Assembly (NCBI GenBank): GCA_022414725.1
Contig: CM039462.1
Coordinates: 12,751,610-12,815,609 of the forward strand
Length of the DNA: 64,000 bases
Source of the DNA: Microglena sp. YARC
Taxonomy: Eukaryota; Chlorophyta; Chlorophyceae; Chlamydomonadales; Chlamydomonadaceae
Direction of reading: 5' to 3'
Position numbers and translations under genes: made by a program. This document shows positions 1 through 9,102 of the stretch, in pieces. Below the pieces are notes generated by a model that made no database searches, had not been told where the DNA came from, and saw nothing but the letters and a program-made list of their open reading frames with translations. Within the stretch, counting starts at the first letter, position 1, and the number at the start of each line of letters is the position of its first letter.

Positions 1-997
1 ACATATCGTACACCTACGTGACCGACCTATCACCTCTGTCCGGCCTCGCTTCGTTGGTTCACCTGAACATGTCGTCGTCCACACGTCTGGACGACATATC
101 ACCACTGTCCGGACTCACTGCGTTGCTTCACCTCGACATTTCGTACACCTACGTGACCGACATATCACCGCTGTCCGGCCTCACTTCATTGGTTCACCTG
201 AACATATCGTCCACACGTGTGGACGACATATCACCACTGTCCTGCCTCACTTCATTGATTCACCTGAACATGGAGTACACCCACATGGTGGACGACATAT
301 CACAGCTGTCCGGCCTCACTTCGTTGGTTCACCTGAACATGTCGTCCACACGTGTGGACGCCATATCACTACTGTCCGGCCTCACTTCGTGGTTCATCTG
401 GATATATCGTACAACGACGTGGACGACGTATCACCACTGTCCTGCCTCACTTCATTGATTCACCTGAACATGGAGTACACCCACATGGTGGACGATATAT
501 CACCGCTGTCCGGACTCACTTCGTTGGTTCACCTGAACATGTCGTCCACACGTGTGGACGACATATCACCACTGTCCTGCCTCACTTCGTTGGTTCACCT
601 GAACATATCGTACAACGACGTGGGCGGCATATCACCGCTGTCCGGCCTCACTTCATTGATTCACCTGAACATGGAGTACACAAACATGGTGGACGGCATA
701 TCACAGCTGTCCGGACTCACTTCGTTGGTTCACCTGGACATATCGTACACCTACGTGACCGACCTATCACCTCTGTCCGGCCTCGCTTCGTTGGTTCACC
801 TGAACATGTCGTCGTCCAAACATGTGGACGACATATCACCACTGTCCGGACTCACTGCGTTGCTTCACCTCGACATTTCGAACACACTTGTGGACGACAT
901 ATCACCGCTGTCCGGCCTCACTTCGTTATGCGTCTGCACGCAAGGAGGATGCGGTGGCACGCAAGGAGGATGCGGTTTCGTGAACCTCCTTAAATGA
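1..997 (+). pseudogene. LRR protein fragment, 3' part, frameshifted
   Basis: The frame is open to the left edge, so the 5' end lies outside. It encodes about 13 tandem leucine-rich repeats of 22-24 residues with the core pattern DISPLSGLTSLVHLNM followed by a variable TRVDD-type spacer. This resembles the SDS22/internalin-like LRRs used for protein binding. One base is missing near 391 (tcgtggttc where sister repeats have tcgttggttc), which moves the repeat into another frame that continues to the stop at 995-997. The last 25 codons are not LRR and derive from a 20-bp tandem duplication (940-975). A single frameshift in an otherwise regular repeat could be decay or a sequence error. Partner and role are unknown; F-box relatives follow downstream. 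Confidence 0.75.
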
Positions 998-1038
998 CGC
1001 ATTGCACATCAACAAAGACCCGTGTTCTTTTGGGCCAC

Positions 1039-1131
1039 GGTACTGGGGAATAGGCGATCGCTTAAGTGCGGCTGGTCCTTCAATGGACACTCTCGAAAGT
1101 ACCGACAAAAGAACGATACGGAGTCTGCAGG
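1039..1131 (+). repeat. 93-bp intergenic module, copy 1
   Basis: This stretch (GGTACTGGGGAATAGGCGAT...CTGCAGGA) is about 88% identical to 3901-3993. Both copies follow an LRR gene end and end in CTGCAGGAT. In copy 2 this abuts the ATG of an F-box-like reading frame, so the module may hold a promoter and 5' leader. No coding function is visible. Confidence 0.6.
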
Positions 1132-1318
1132 ATTAAGTCTTTGGGAGAGAGCGACCTCTCGCGTTTCGCCGAGAAGTTCCTCGAAAACCCCACCACCCCC
1201 TGATACTGATATGGGAACACAGACGGTTGAACGGTTTACCAAAGAGGCTACTCGGAATATCTTCGAGAACCTCTTCAACCCCCCAAAAGCAACGATCTGC
1301 AGTCTGGATGATTATAAG

Positions 1319-1351
1319 GTGTGTCTCACTTTATTTGAGAACTACTGTATA
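1319..1351. repeat. Tc1/mariner-like terminal repeat, solo
   Basis: GGTGTGTCTCACTTTATTTG followed by AGAACTACTGTA, with TA on the flanks. It matches two further copies at 10629-10668 and 13313-13349. The reverse complement (TACAGTnnTTCTCAAATAAA...ACACACC) has the typical layout of a Tc1/mariner end. No transposase is found beside it. Confidence 0.5.
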
Positions 1352-1885
1352 CACCTGCTTATTGTGATGGGCCAACGCTACTTTGTAGTGCTTCAGTTCA
1401 AAGACATACTCGCGCCTGCGAGAAACCATGGCATTCTCCACAAGATTGAATGTGCGGCCACTATGTGGTTGAGATCCTGAAGAAGGCAAATATGCAATTA
1501 CTGTCAAGTAGGCCTTGGTTGAATGAGACTCTAGGTGCGCGGTCATCCCTTGGCCAAGGGCAGACCAGTGCACCTTTTCTGCGTTAGTTGCTTCATCATA
1601 TGACACTTCATCTCCGCCCCTGACTCCTGCACCTCCAACAGATACATTGAAGTTTGCATCTATTCTCCGCCTTGCCAGCACGCGTTGATTGTGCAGGGGT
1701 GACAGCTGGATTTCCAGCAACTGGCCTGTCTGATTCGTCACATGAATTGCCCCTGAAATAATAACCCTCCATGGGCACCGCACTGTAGCGAATCCCTCGA
1801 TGCCCCGCAAGTTCTCATACATCTCCTTGCACATGTACAACAACAACTCCCGCCTGCCTCCCTGAATGATGGATGAAAAAATCAC
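1331..1885 (-). CDS. Hypothetical protein, 184 aa, 3' end within mariner-like repeat
   Basis: This minus-strand frame has an ATG at 1885 and no recognised domain. The middle has a run of beta-strand-like segments (AIHVTNQTGQLLEIQLS, AYLTVIAYLPSSG). Its last codons lie inside the mariner-like terminal repeat, so the natural C-terminus was probably replaced by an insertion. It could be a chance frame; nothing in the surroundings gives it a role. Confidence 0.3.
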   Translation of the reverse strand: MIFSSIIQGGRRELLLYMCKEMYENLRGIEGFATVRCPWRVIISGAIHVTNQTGQLLEIQLSPLHNQRVLARRRIDANFNVSVGGAGVRGGDEVSYDEATNAEKVHWSALGQGMTAHLESHSTKAYLTVIAYLPSSGSQPHSGRTFNLVENAMVSRRREYVFELKHYKVALAHHNKQVYTVVLK

Positions 1886-2033
1886 TCACACACTTTCCTG
1901 TATGTAAGGAGGTTTCTTTACTGGACGAACAAGCTCATCATACATTATATTATAACGAGTGTCGAAGCCTCATGCGGAACATTGTCACACGCACAAGCGA
2001 GAGGTCGCGGGGCCCGCAGAGCATTTACATTTA

Positions 2034-2057
2034 CATTTACTGTTCAGCCGACTGTAG
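2034..2057 (-). repeat. Shared gene-end module (minus orientation)
   Basis: CATTTACTGTTCAGCCGACT followed by GTAG is the reverse complement of the sequence that ends the genes at 3897, 6410 and 8122. No gene clearly ends here, so this is a solitary copy, just upstream of the F-box/LRR gene. Confidence 0.6.
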
Positions 2058-2131
2058 CGGGCGGCGACTTCTCGTCCACTCGTCATCGAATGATGTGTAA
2101 ACAACCATTCATTCTTCAGTAACACAAACGA

Positions 2132-3400
2132 ATGAGTTCTTTTGACGAAATCAATGAAGATGTATTGGAGATCATTCTATCCAATGCGATTTCGAACGAA
2201 TGCCACCTCAAACAAGTGGCTCTCGTTAGCAAACAGTGGAGATGCGTCGCACCCCGGTGTGTCACAAGGATCCACTTGAGACATTATAAAAGTTTGGACT
2301 ATGTCTCACGCATTTGCAGGCTCGAAGAGTTGAAAATCGGTATCAATCGGGGGAAAGACGTACCCTACAAAAAAAAGTCGGAGATCGAAGACAATATCGA
2401 AGACATATCACCTCTGTCCGGCCTCACTGCGTTGGTTCACCTAGACATTTCGCACACAGACGTGTTCGACATATCACCGCTGTCCGGACTCACTGCGTTG
2501 GTTTATCTGGATATGTCGTACACCTCAGCGGGCGAAGACATATCACCGTTGTCCGGCCTCACTGCGTTGCTTAACCTGGACATGGCGTACAACGAAGTGG
2601 ATGACATATAACCTCTGTCCGGACTCACGCCGTTGACGCACCTGAACATGGAGCACACCTACGTGTTTGACATATCACCACTGTCCGGCCTCACTTCGTT
2701 GATTCGCCTTAACATCCCGTACACACGTGTGGAATACATATCACCGCTTTCCGGCCTCACCTCGTTGGTTCACCTGAACATGTCGTACACCTCCGCTGGC
2801 GAATACCTATCACCTCTGTCCGGAATCACTTCGTTGCTTCACCTGGATATGTCGTTCAACGAAGTGGAAGACATATCACCACTATCCGCCCTCACTTCGT
2901 TGACGCACCTGAACATGGCGCACATCTACGTTGCCGACCTATCACCGCTGTCTGGCATCACTTCGTTGATTCACCTGGATATGGATAACACGCTTGTGGA
3001 CACCATATCACCTCTGTCCGGACTCACTTTATTGACGCACCTGAACATGTCGTACACACGTGTGGACAACATATCACCGCTGTCAGGACTCACTTCGTTG
3101 CTTCACCTCTACATTCCGAACATCGAAGACAGGATCGAAGACCTATCACCGCTGTCCGGCCTCACTGCGTTGGTTCACCTCGACATTTCGCACCTCCACA
3201 TGACCGACCTATCACCGCTTTCCGGCCTCACTTTGTTGATTCACTTGGACATTTCGAACACCGACGTGGACGACATATCACAGCTGGCAGGACTCACTTC
3301 GTTGATTCACCTGAACATGGCGCACATCTACGTTGCCGACCTATCACTGCTTTCCGGCCTCACTTCGTTGATTCATCTGAAAATGACGGAAAAACGGTAA
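2132..3400 (+). pseudogene. F-box and leucine-rich-repeat protein, one nonsense codon
   Basis: The start ATG at 2132 opens an N-terminal F-box (about residues 3-48: INEDVLEIILSN, LVSKQWRCVAPR), followed by a short linker and about 17 LRRs of the same DISPLSGLTSLVHLNM type as the fragment at 1-997. F-box/LRR proteins normally act as substrate receptors in SCF ubiquitin ligases, F-box binding Skp1 and LRRs binding the target. The frame is continuous to 3400 except for TAA at 2609-2611, where repeat units elsewhere read ATATCACC and this one reads ATATAACC: a single C-to-A change. Without that stop the protein would be about 422 residues. Since all else is regular, the lesion is recent or a base error. 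Confidence 0.8.
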
Positions 3401-3440
3401 AGTAGTCACATATCTATATATCGACAACATTGTATATCGA

Positions 3441-3510
3441 CAATATTGTATCAAGCAGACTCCTGCACGACAATATTGTATCAAGCAGACTCCTGCACGA
3501 CAATATTGGG
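3441..3510. repeat. 30-bp direct repeat with SCAAGCAGAC-type core
   Basis: CAATATTGTATCAAGCAGAC followed by TCCTGCACGA occurs twice head to tail and a third copy begins at 3501. The core TCAAGCAGAC recurs as a perfect hairpin at 8788 and 8939, and both places are followed by a CCCGCGGAGCG stretch, so these belong to one dispersed intergenic family. Confidence 0.6.
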
Positions 3511-3741
3511 ATTAATAGGAAGGGTCTCGAAGGTCCCGCGGAGCGGGAAGAGGGATTCAGTTGCAGAAACCTACAGTAAACGGCAGAAAACTGTCGCATC
3601 CATCCGTCCGTCCATCGATTACACACGATGCGGTGGCGGAATACCGTGGATAAACACAGGCCCCCCGTCGTTCCCCCACTTGGTATTGTATTGTATTGTA
3701 TTGATGTGTAAACACAACTGTTGCAACCTTCTTCAGTGCCA

Positions 3742-3897
3742 GTGGACGACATATCACCGCTTTCCGGCCTCACTTCGTTGACGCACCTGAACATATCGTC
3801 CACATACGTGGACAACCTGACACCTCTGTCAGACCTAACTGATTTGACGCACTTGGACAGCACATCAAAGAGATCGATACAGTCGGCGGAACAGTAA
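3742..3897 (+). pseudogene. LRR protein 3' fragment
   Basis: Two and a half LRRs of the local type (DDISPLSGLTSLTHLNIS, VDNLTPLSDLTDLTHLD) end in a stop at 3895-3897. They are separated from the F-box/LRR gene by 340 bp of repeats, so they are probably the displaced tail of that or a sister gene. The final codons and stop fall inside the shared gene-end module. Confidence 0.65.
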
Positions 3898-3901
3898 AAT
3901 G
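3878..3901 (+). repeat. Shared gene-end module
   Basis: TACAGTCGGCGGAACAGTAA followed by AATG. It contains the stop of the LRR fragment and is followed at once by the 93-bp intergenic module, giving a compact end-to-start junction between two genes. Confidence 0.7.
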
Positions 3902-3993
3902 GTACTGGGGAAGAGGCGATCGCTTAAGTGAGGCTGGTCCTTCAATGGACACTCTCGAAAGTACCTATAAAAAGAACGATACTGAGACTGCAG
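3901..3993 (+). repeat. 93-bp intergenic module, copy 2
   Basis: Near copy of 1039-1131. It ends in CTGCAGG directly before the ATG at 3995 of an F-box-like frame. Contains TATAAAAAG at about 3966, a possible TATA-like element. A promoter role is inference from position only. Confidence 0.55.
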
Positions 3994-3994
3994 G

Positions 3995-4186
3995 ATGGAG
4001 AGCCGTGATCTAAAAAAGAACCACGATATTCTCGTTAACATCCTGCAATTTGATTACAGTATTGGTGTTCCACTGCGTTTGGTGTTCCACTGCCCCGTGG
4101 GTTGCTGTAATAATCGTAATATTGGTGTTCCACTGCCCCGTGGGTTGCTACGAGGCGGTTTCATTTTAGTACTCCGTCGACTGTAA
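3995..4186 (+). pseudogene. F-box-like gene start, truncated
   Basis: ATG at 3995 opens MESRDLKKNHDILVNILQF and PLRLV, which fits the first half of an F-box. After about 30 residues the frame enters a short tandem repeat in which GGTGTTCCACTG recurs at 4063, 4081 and 4123. It ends in another reverse copy of the gene-end module, so the rest of the gene is gone. Confidence 0.4.
4162..4185 (-). repeat. Shared gene-end module, diverged (minus orientation)
   Basis: CATTTTAGTACTCCGTCGAC followed by TGTA differs at a few bases from the 8123-8147 copy. No intact minus-strand gene ends here. Confidence 0.5.
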
Positions 4187-4428
4187 ATGCAGACATTAAC
4201 ATCCACAATTGCTTTACAATGTACCCAATCCGCCCCGGAATTCTTGCGAGGCCAAAGAAATATTGCAAACTGGAAGTTGTGGTAGGACGCAAAATTAATT
4301 ACAAGCTGACAGGTTCTTTACAGAACGCAGTGTCGAGCGAAGTGTAGAATATAAACACATACAAGAGGACTTTGGGAGGATTATAATGTAACATAATTCC
4401 CTTGTCCGAGTGTATAACAATACATAGA

Positions 4429-6410
4429 ATGCAGTGGGGACTCGGTGTTGAGCACGAGTTCAACGTCTCTCTCTCTTCTTCCCCGCGTGCGCAAACGCTC
4501 CTTCCGTCACAGGTCCTCCCCGAGTACGGCGGGTCGTATTACTCTTCGATAAAAAACGATGAGAGCGTGTCCGCCGTGCGCGCACCCGCAGGCGTCGACC
4601 TGCACACAAAGGCGATCCGCGAGCACCTGCAGCACATCGCAGGACTGGACGGGCTTTTCTTGGACTCCGAAAAAGCAAAGTCTAACGCGTCCAGGTCATT
4701 GTCGATTCAAACCTTCATGCGCAAGCAAGGCAAGGATACCGTACAGACGAGCATTTACCGTGGGGACACACTGTTTGTCACATGCTGCAATGATGACATG
4801 TATTCGATCACGGTGATCCCGAACGAAAAGCGACCTAGCACACCGCTGTCCGATGAGGACACACTGCGCAGCCTGTGCGCGCTCCGCGCAGTCAAGGTAT
4901 CGAAGAAATCCCAACGACAACAACAACAAAAACAACAACAACAATCCAAAATAAACAAAACTTACGACATGGACGGCCCATTCCTGGAGACTCGCAGCAC
5001 AAAGCACAAAACGCGACCGTTGCCGGCGTGGCGAGACAGCTGCACGACGCCGAAGCAGCGGTCTTGGCACGCGCGAACGAGGAGGGAATCACCGGCGCGC
5101 AGATATTTCCGTGGAGCGGCAGAATCATACCAAAGGGCGACGCCTTATACGAGGGCAGCTTCCACGTCTGGGTGACGCTCCCGCACGATCGCAATGTAGA
5201 CATGACCTTGCGCGAGTTCAAGCTGCTGCAACTGCAGCACACGTACCTGGGCCATCTGCTGCAGACGGTTGAGCCATTGCTCATGAGTCTTTTCTCGGGC
5301 GACCCCCGCGCCCTGGGCGCCGACAAGAACACGCACAACCGCGCCAGCATGCGTGCGGACACCAGTAACTTTGCCGGATACGGCACCACAGCCGTGAAGT
5401 ACATCGCACGAGGGACGGACGTCGATTCGATTACCGGGTTCCAGGTCATGTGGTTCGAAAACGAGCCGGACATGCTGGCAAGACGCGGGGCACGCATGCA
5501 GCGCGACGACATGTCCAAGCTATTCGTGTGGATCGATGGCAAAAAGGTCCCGTTCACAGCATGCATTGGCTCACACATGCGGAACGGGTATTATTACCCT
5601 AATTACACGTGGAATATCCCATTACATAAGAGTCCAGAGGCAGGGACGGGGGCCGACATCCGCAGCAGGCTCTGCGACTCTTTAGACATGTCCCTGAAGA
5701 AGGGCTGGGTGCCTCTCTGGCTCCGCGTCCGCGACACACTGGAACTCCGGTTCGTGCATGGAGAGGGGACGCCGAAGGTCAAGGTGTCGAGGAACGCGCC
5801 GATTGACGCGAGGCGGTGGGGGAAGGAACTCGTCCGCATCGAGTTCCGCGCGATCGACAACATGCCCACGCACCAAATCGATCATGTGCTTCACCTCGTC
5901 GTGCTCTTGGGCGCAGCCGCCGTCTCGCAGGTCGAAAAAATATGGCATGATAACGCCGACTCTGACCCAGACACCCAAGCCTTCTTCGCCACGCACGCCG
6001 CCACCCTCTCGCCCCACTGGAACGCCGCGCTCGACGCCGTCCGCAAGCAGGGAGCGCACGCCCCATTACCCAAGGCGTACACCACCTACATCGCGTCCCA
6101 GGCGGGTATTTCATCCCTGAAGACACGCAATGCATCATCCGCCACCGCGTTCGGTGCGCTGCAGGACTTCGCGAGGAGCCTTCACGCAGAGTACTTCGCC
6201 CACTCCGTCACAGCCCTCATGCATCCGCGGTCGAACGACGAAGGACCGCCCGCGTTCTGGAACACCAACCAGGAGGCGTGGGAAGCGATGTACAACGAAT
6301 TGGATGCTACGGAAAAAATATTGGTAGAAAAGTCAAAATTGGACGCACCATATCTCGTCGCAATGATGAACAGAGCGACGCATTCTACAGTCGGCAGAAC
6401 AGTAAAATGA
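4429..6410 (+). pseudogene. Carboxylate-amine ligase-like (GCS/amidoligase-type) protein, frameshifted
   Basis: I chose ATG 4429 because it gives MQWGLGVEHEF, matching the GxExEF start of glutamate-cysteine-ligase-like COOH-NH2 ligases (glutamine-synthetase fold), known also from large DNA viruses. Later segments fit this: SFHVWVTLPHDR (about 5155), LLQTVEPLLMSLFSGDPRA (5250), and ELVRIEFRAID with a hydrophobic helix (5830-5910). The family joins an amine to a carboxylate using ATP; the substrate here cannot be told. A glutamine-rich CAA tract lies at 4909-4952. The reading frame changes between about 4975 and 5020, so two overlapping frames (4429-5175 and 4875-6410) together make the protein of about 660 residues; an indel is likelier than an intron. 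The last codons (TVGRTVK) come from the shared gene-end module. GC content is well above the flanks. The family call is moderate: no profile search was possible. Confidence 0.5.
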
Positions 6411-6430
6411 AACATATATCAGATGGAAAT
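6385..6430 (+). repeat. Extended gene-end module, left arm of 46-bp inverted pair
   Basis: Begins CTACAGTCGGCAGAACAGTA and runs through CAGATGGAAAT. It matches the reverse complement of 8102-8147 with two or three mismatches over 46 bp. It covers the last codons and 3' flank of the ligase-like gene. Confidence 0.8.
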
Positions 6431-6441
6431 TAACCTTATGG

Positions 6442-6465
6442 TGTAGGAACATGCCAACATCATAA
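6442..6465. repeat. 24-bp direct repeat, left copy
   Basis: TGTAGGAACATGCCAACATC followed by ATAA; identical 24-bp copy at 7795-7818. The two copies bracket the PAQR gene. Confidence 0.8.
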
Positions 6466-6583
6466 GATATCATCCGTGAGTATAAGATATTGTACTCTCG
6501 AATGAATGATATATATACCTTGAAGGCTGATATATTGTATAAAGCAAAATTGGTCTCCATTGAGGACTACATCATACAACCCG

Positions 6584-7476
6584 ATGTGTAAGACAGGTAA
6601 TGAGTTGAATACTGGCGATGAGTTGAAGACCGGTTTAAAGGATATCGATATACCGGAATGGCTTCGGTTTCCCCTGATGAAAGTTGGATATCGTGTGGGT
6701 GGCAACTATGTATCGTGTCTCCGTAGTTTGCTTATGTGGCATAATGAAACGATTAATGCATGGACTATGATTGCAATTAGTGCATTTTCTTTGGCTTTCA
6801 TGGTGTATTGTTTGGTGGAATTGTCGCCTAAGAATGGTGACATCACTCCGTTTGTGGCAATGTTTTTATCCGTCTTTGTGCATGTACCATTTTCTGTAGG
6901 CTACCATTTGTTCATGCCAATATCTCAAGACGTTTACAACCACTGGCGTAAGCTTGATATCATGTTCATCTTTGTGGCTTCATGCTTCCTTACTTACTCT
7001 CTGTGTTACTTCATCATGCCTATATGGATTACTTGTCTTATTACCGGTGCTGCGTTGGTTGTATCAGTTACAGCTATTATGAAGACAATGCAATTGGCTC
7101 CATGCCAACCAATGAATCGTCAGACACACACTCTGTTTATAGCTTCAATCGTGTTTGTCTATTACATCCCATTGTTTATCAAGGCGTTAAAGACGTAATG
7201 GACGACAAATTCACGATTGCCGTAACCACTATGTTTATTGTTCCAATGTTGTTGGTGTTGGGTGGCTACGTGTATGCAAAGCATTGGCCAGAACGCAACT
7301 CCCCTGCTCGCTTTGACTTGCTGGGCCGCTCTCATCAAATCCTGCATGTTTTAGCAGGTTTGGCCCACGTGATGGAATGTGTCTTTCTGTATAGTGTGTA
7401 TTTGAGATTCAGAGAAAGTCCAAGTAGCCTGTTTGTTAATTCAATCGGTTGGTGTTTCCGTGATTTCAATTTGTAA
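6584..7476 (+). pseudogene. PAQR-family seven-helix membrane protein, frameshifted
   Basis: ATG 6584 gives a soluble N-terminus, then GYRVGGNYVSCLRSLLMWHN and ETINAWT, the conserved entry to the progestin/adipoQ receptor (PAQR, hemolysin III-related) core. Hydrophobic helices follow; HVPFSVGYHLF and RKLDIMFIFVAS match the SxxxH and D-bearing motifs. The first frame stops at 7196-7198; the C-terminal motif FDLLGRSHQILHVLAGLAH (about 7310-7370), carrying the HxxxH metal ligands, is in the next frame, so one indel near 7180-7198 breaks the gene. Family members are integral membrane receptors or ceramidase-like hydrolases with a zinc site. The older hemolysin III label does not imply a toxin. The gene lies between 24-bp direct repeats and 46-bp inverted repeats. 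Confidence 0.75.
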
Positions 7477-8101
7477 TTTGAGTACCCTGCGCCCCCTACA
7501 ACTCCCCCGTTAGTACCCTGAAACTGAATTAAAAAGTGAAGAAGCTCCCTCGTCTTCATTGTGTAACAATACAAATACTACAATGTCCGACCTAGTGCAG
7601 CATCAGATGAGACTCCTGTTTCAGACCCGTGCGTATTTACAGGAAATGTCTACCCGCCCCAGATATCCCTGTCAGTTAACCCGCGGAGGCAGACTCCCTC
7701 CACCTGCTACATACATGAAATACCTTACATACATGAAATACCTTACACCACTAAAACAAATACTGCATGTATCGTGAAAAAGAGAAAGACTGGCTGTAGG
7801 AACATGCCAACATCATAACCCACATTGCAGTGGAACACCATCATGTTTTTGTGTAGCCCATCAACAACACGCAGCCTTGCACCGGGAAAATGGAAGCGGT
7901 CTCCCTATACCCAACAGTTCCATGCAGTGCAGCCTTGTGATTGTGAGAGCAGAGGAGCGGTCCCGGTCCGAGTAAGTCACGTCGTTTTCGATTCACACCA
8001 AAGCGTTTCCACCTCCACAGAGTAGAGCGACTGATGTTCGTAAACACAGAAGTCAGAAACCAGTCTTAACGCCAATTTTCTAACGGCGATGTCGTACATT
8101 T
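7477..8101. other. Non-coding stretch after PAQR gene
   Basis: No supported gene. It holds a 19-bp direct duplication (TACATGAAATACCTTACA units at 7711-7748) and the second 24-bp repeat at 7795. Short open frames here have no recognisable features. Confidence 0.5.
7795..7818. repeat. 24-bp direct repeat, right copy
   Basis: Identical to 6442-6465. The pair is 1353 bp apart and encloses only the PAQR gene, as a cassette boundary would. Confidence 0.8.
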
Positions 8102-8147
8102 ATTTCCATCTGATATTTGTTTCATTTTACTGTTCCGCCGACTGTAG
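8102..8147 (-). repeat. Extended gene-end module, right arm of 46-bp inverted pair
   Basis: Reverse complement of 6385-6430 with few mismatches. It supplies the last codons (TVGGTVK), the stop and 3' flank of the minus-strand gene 8122-8784. Confidence 0.8.
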
Positions 8148-8784
8148 CTACATTGCATGATTTGATTGCAAACCTTTGAAAGGCCATGGTTCCGTACAAA
8201 ACGGTGTAGTCTGAAATGATTTGATCTCGGAGTTCAGGAGTGCTTTCGTTGTTTTGATACCATTTTATTAGCCGTTCGCAATTGATTTCAATATTTGGCG
8301 GATAGGTGCCTGTTGAGTGTATCCATTGCATAACAATGCATACAAGTTGTGTGGCAAGATTTTTGTCGATTGATGGAGGGTGTTGCAAAACTTGAGTTAT
8401 ATCCATTTTAAGATATGCATTAGCAAACAATAATACATTGTTTTGAAAGGCCATGGTTCCGTACAAAACGTTGTAGTCTGAAATGATTTGATCTCGGAGT
8501 TCAGGAGTGCTTTCGTTGTTTTGATACCATTTTATTAGCCGTTCGCAATTGATTTCAATATTTGGCGGATAGGTGCCTGTTGAGTGTATCCATTGCATAA
8601 CAATGCATACAAGTTGTGTGGCAAGATTTTTGTCGATCGATGGAGGGAGTTGCAAAACTTGAGTTATATCCATTTTAAGATATGCATTAGCAAACAATAG
8701 TACATTGTATGACGCATTGTTTCTTATGCATCGGTTGATAAACGGACTGATGGATGTAGTAGGAGATGAGACAGTCAACACCAT
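8122..8784 (-). CDS. Protein of two 89-residue tandem repeats, unknown function
   Basis: ATG at 8784, 220 residues. After about 22 residues two nearly identical 89-residue units follow (LLFANAYLKMDITQVLQ ... LIKWYQNNESTPELRDQIIS), encoded by a 267-bp tandem duplication (about 8175-8441 and 8442-8708). The units are predicted to be mostly helical. Only a handful of bases differ between them, so the duplication is young and both copies stay open, which hints at coding constraint or recent origin. The C-terminal TVGGTVK comes from the shared gene-end module. I recognise no family; the start could be internal to a longer ancestral gene. Confidence 0.55.
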   Translation of the reverse strand: MVLTVSSPTTSISPFINRCIRNNASYNVLLFANAYLKMDITQVLQLPPSIDKNLATQLVCIVMQWIHSTGTYPPNIEINCERLIKWYQNNESTPELRDQIISDYNVLYGTMAFQNNVLLFANAYLKMDITQVLQHPPSIDKNLATQLVCIVMQWIHSTGTYPPNIEINCERLIKWYQNNESTPELRDQIISDYTVLYGTMAFQRFAIKSCNVATVGGTVK

Positions 8785-8963
8785 GTCTCAAGCAGACTTC
8801 TGCTTGACAAATAAAACAGTGTCTTGGGGTGGGGGGGGCAGGCCCGCGGAGCGTGTAGAGGAATTCAGCAACTGAATCCTTCAGGTGGCTAGCTTTTTTC
8901 TGTTTCTATATGGAGATAAACGATAAGGGGATTATGTCTCAAGCGGACTTCTGCTTGACAATA
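8783..8963. repeat. Pair of palindromic modules
   Basis: TCAAGCAGACTTCTGCTTGA (8788-8807) and TCAAGCGGACTTCTGCTTGA (8939-8958) are near-perfect 20-bp palindromes, each preceded by ATGTC and followed by CAA. They are 151 bp apart and related to 3441-3510. They could form a hairpin in DNA or RNA. A C/G-rich stretch with CCCGCGGAGCG between them recurs near 3535. Confidence 0.65.
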
Positions 8964-9102
8964 ACTGTGTCCATCTATGTAGTGAGCTCTTGGACACGTT
9001 GTATATATTACAAACCTTCCTCAGACTCCTCAAAACATATTTGTAGTGAACCACGGACCGGTGACACAAAATGCTTAAAAAGCTGTACCGGTATTACTGT
9101 AA

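Noticed and set aside
4909..4952. CAA tract as an intergenic microsatellite
   Set aside because: It lies inside the ligase-like coding frame and encodes polyglutamine there; treated as part of the gene.
6584..7476. Hemolysin (toxin) reading of the PAQR gene
   Set aside because: The hemolysin III name is historical; motifs are those of PAQR membrane receptors/hydrolases, and the gene is broken.
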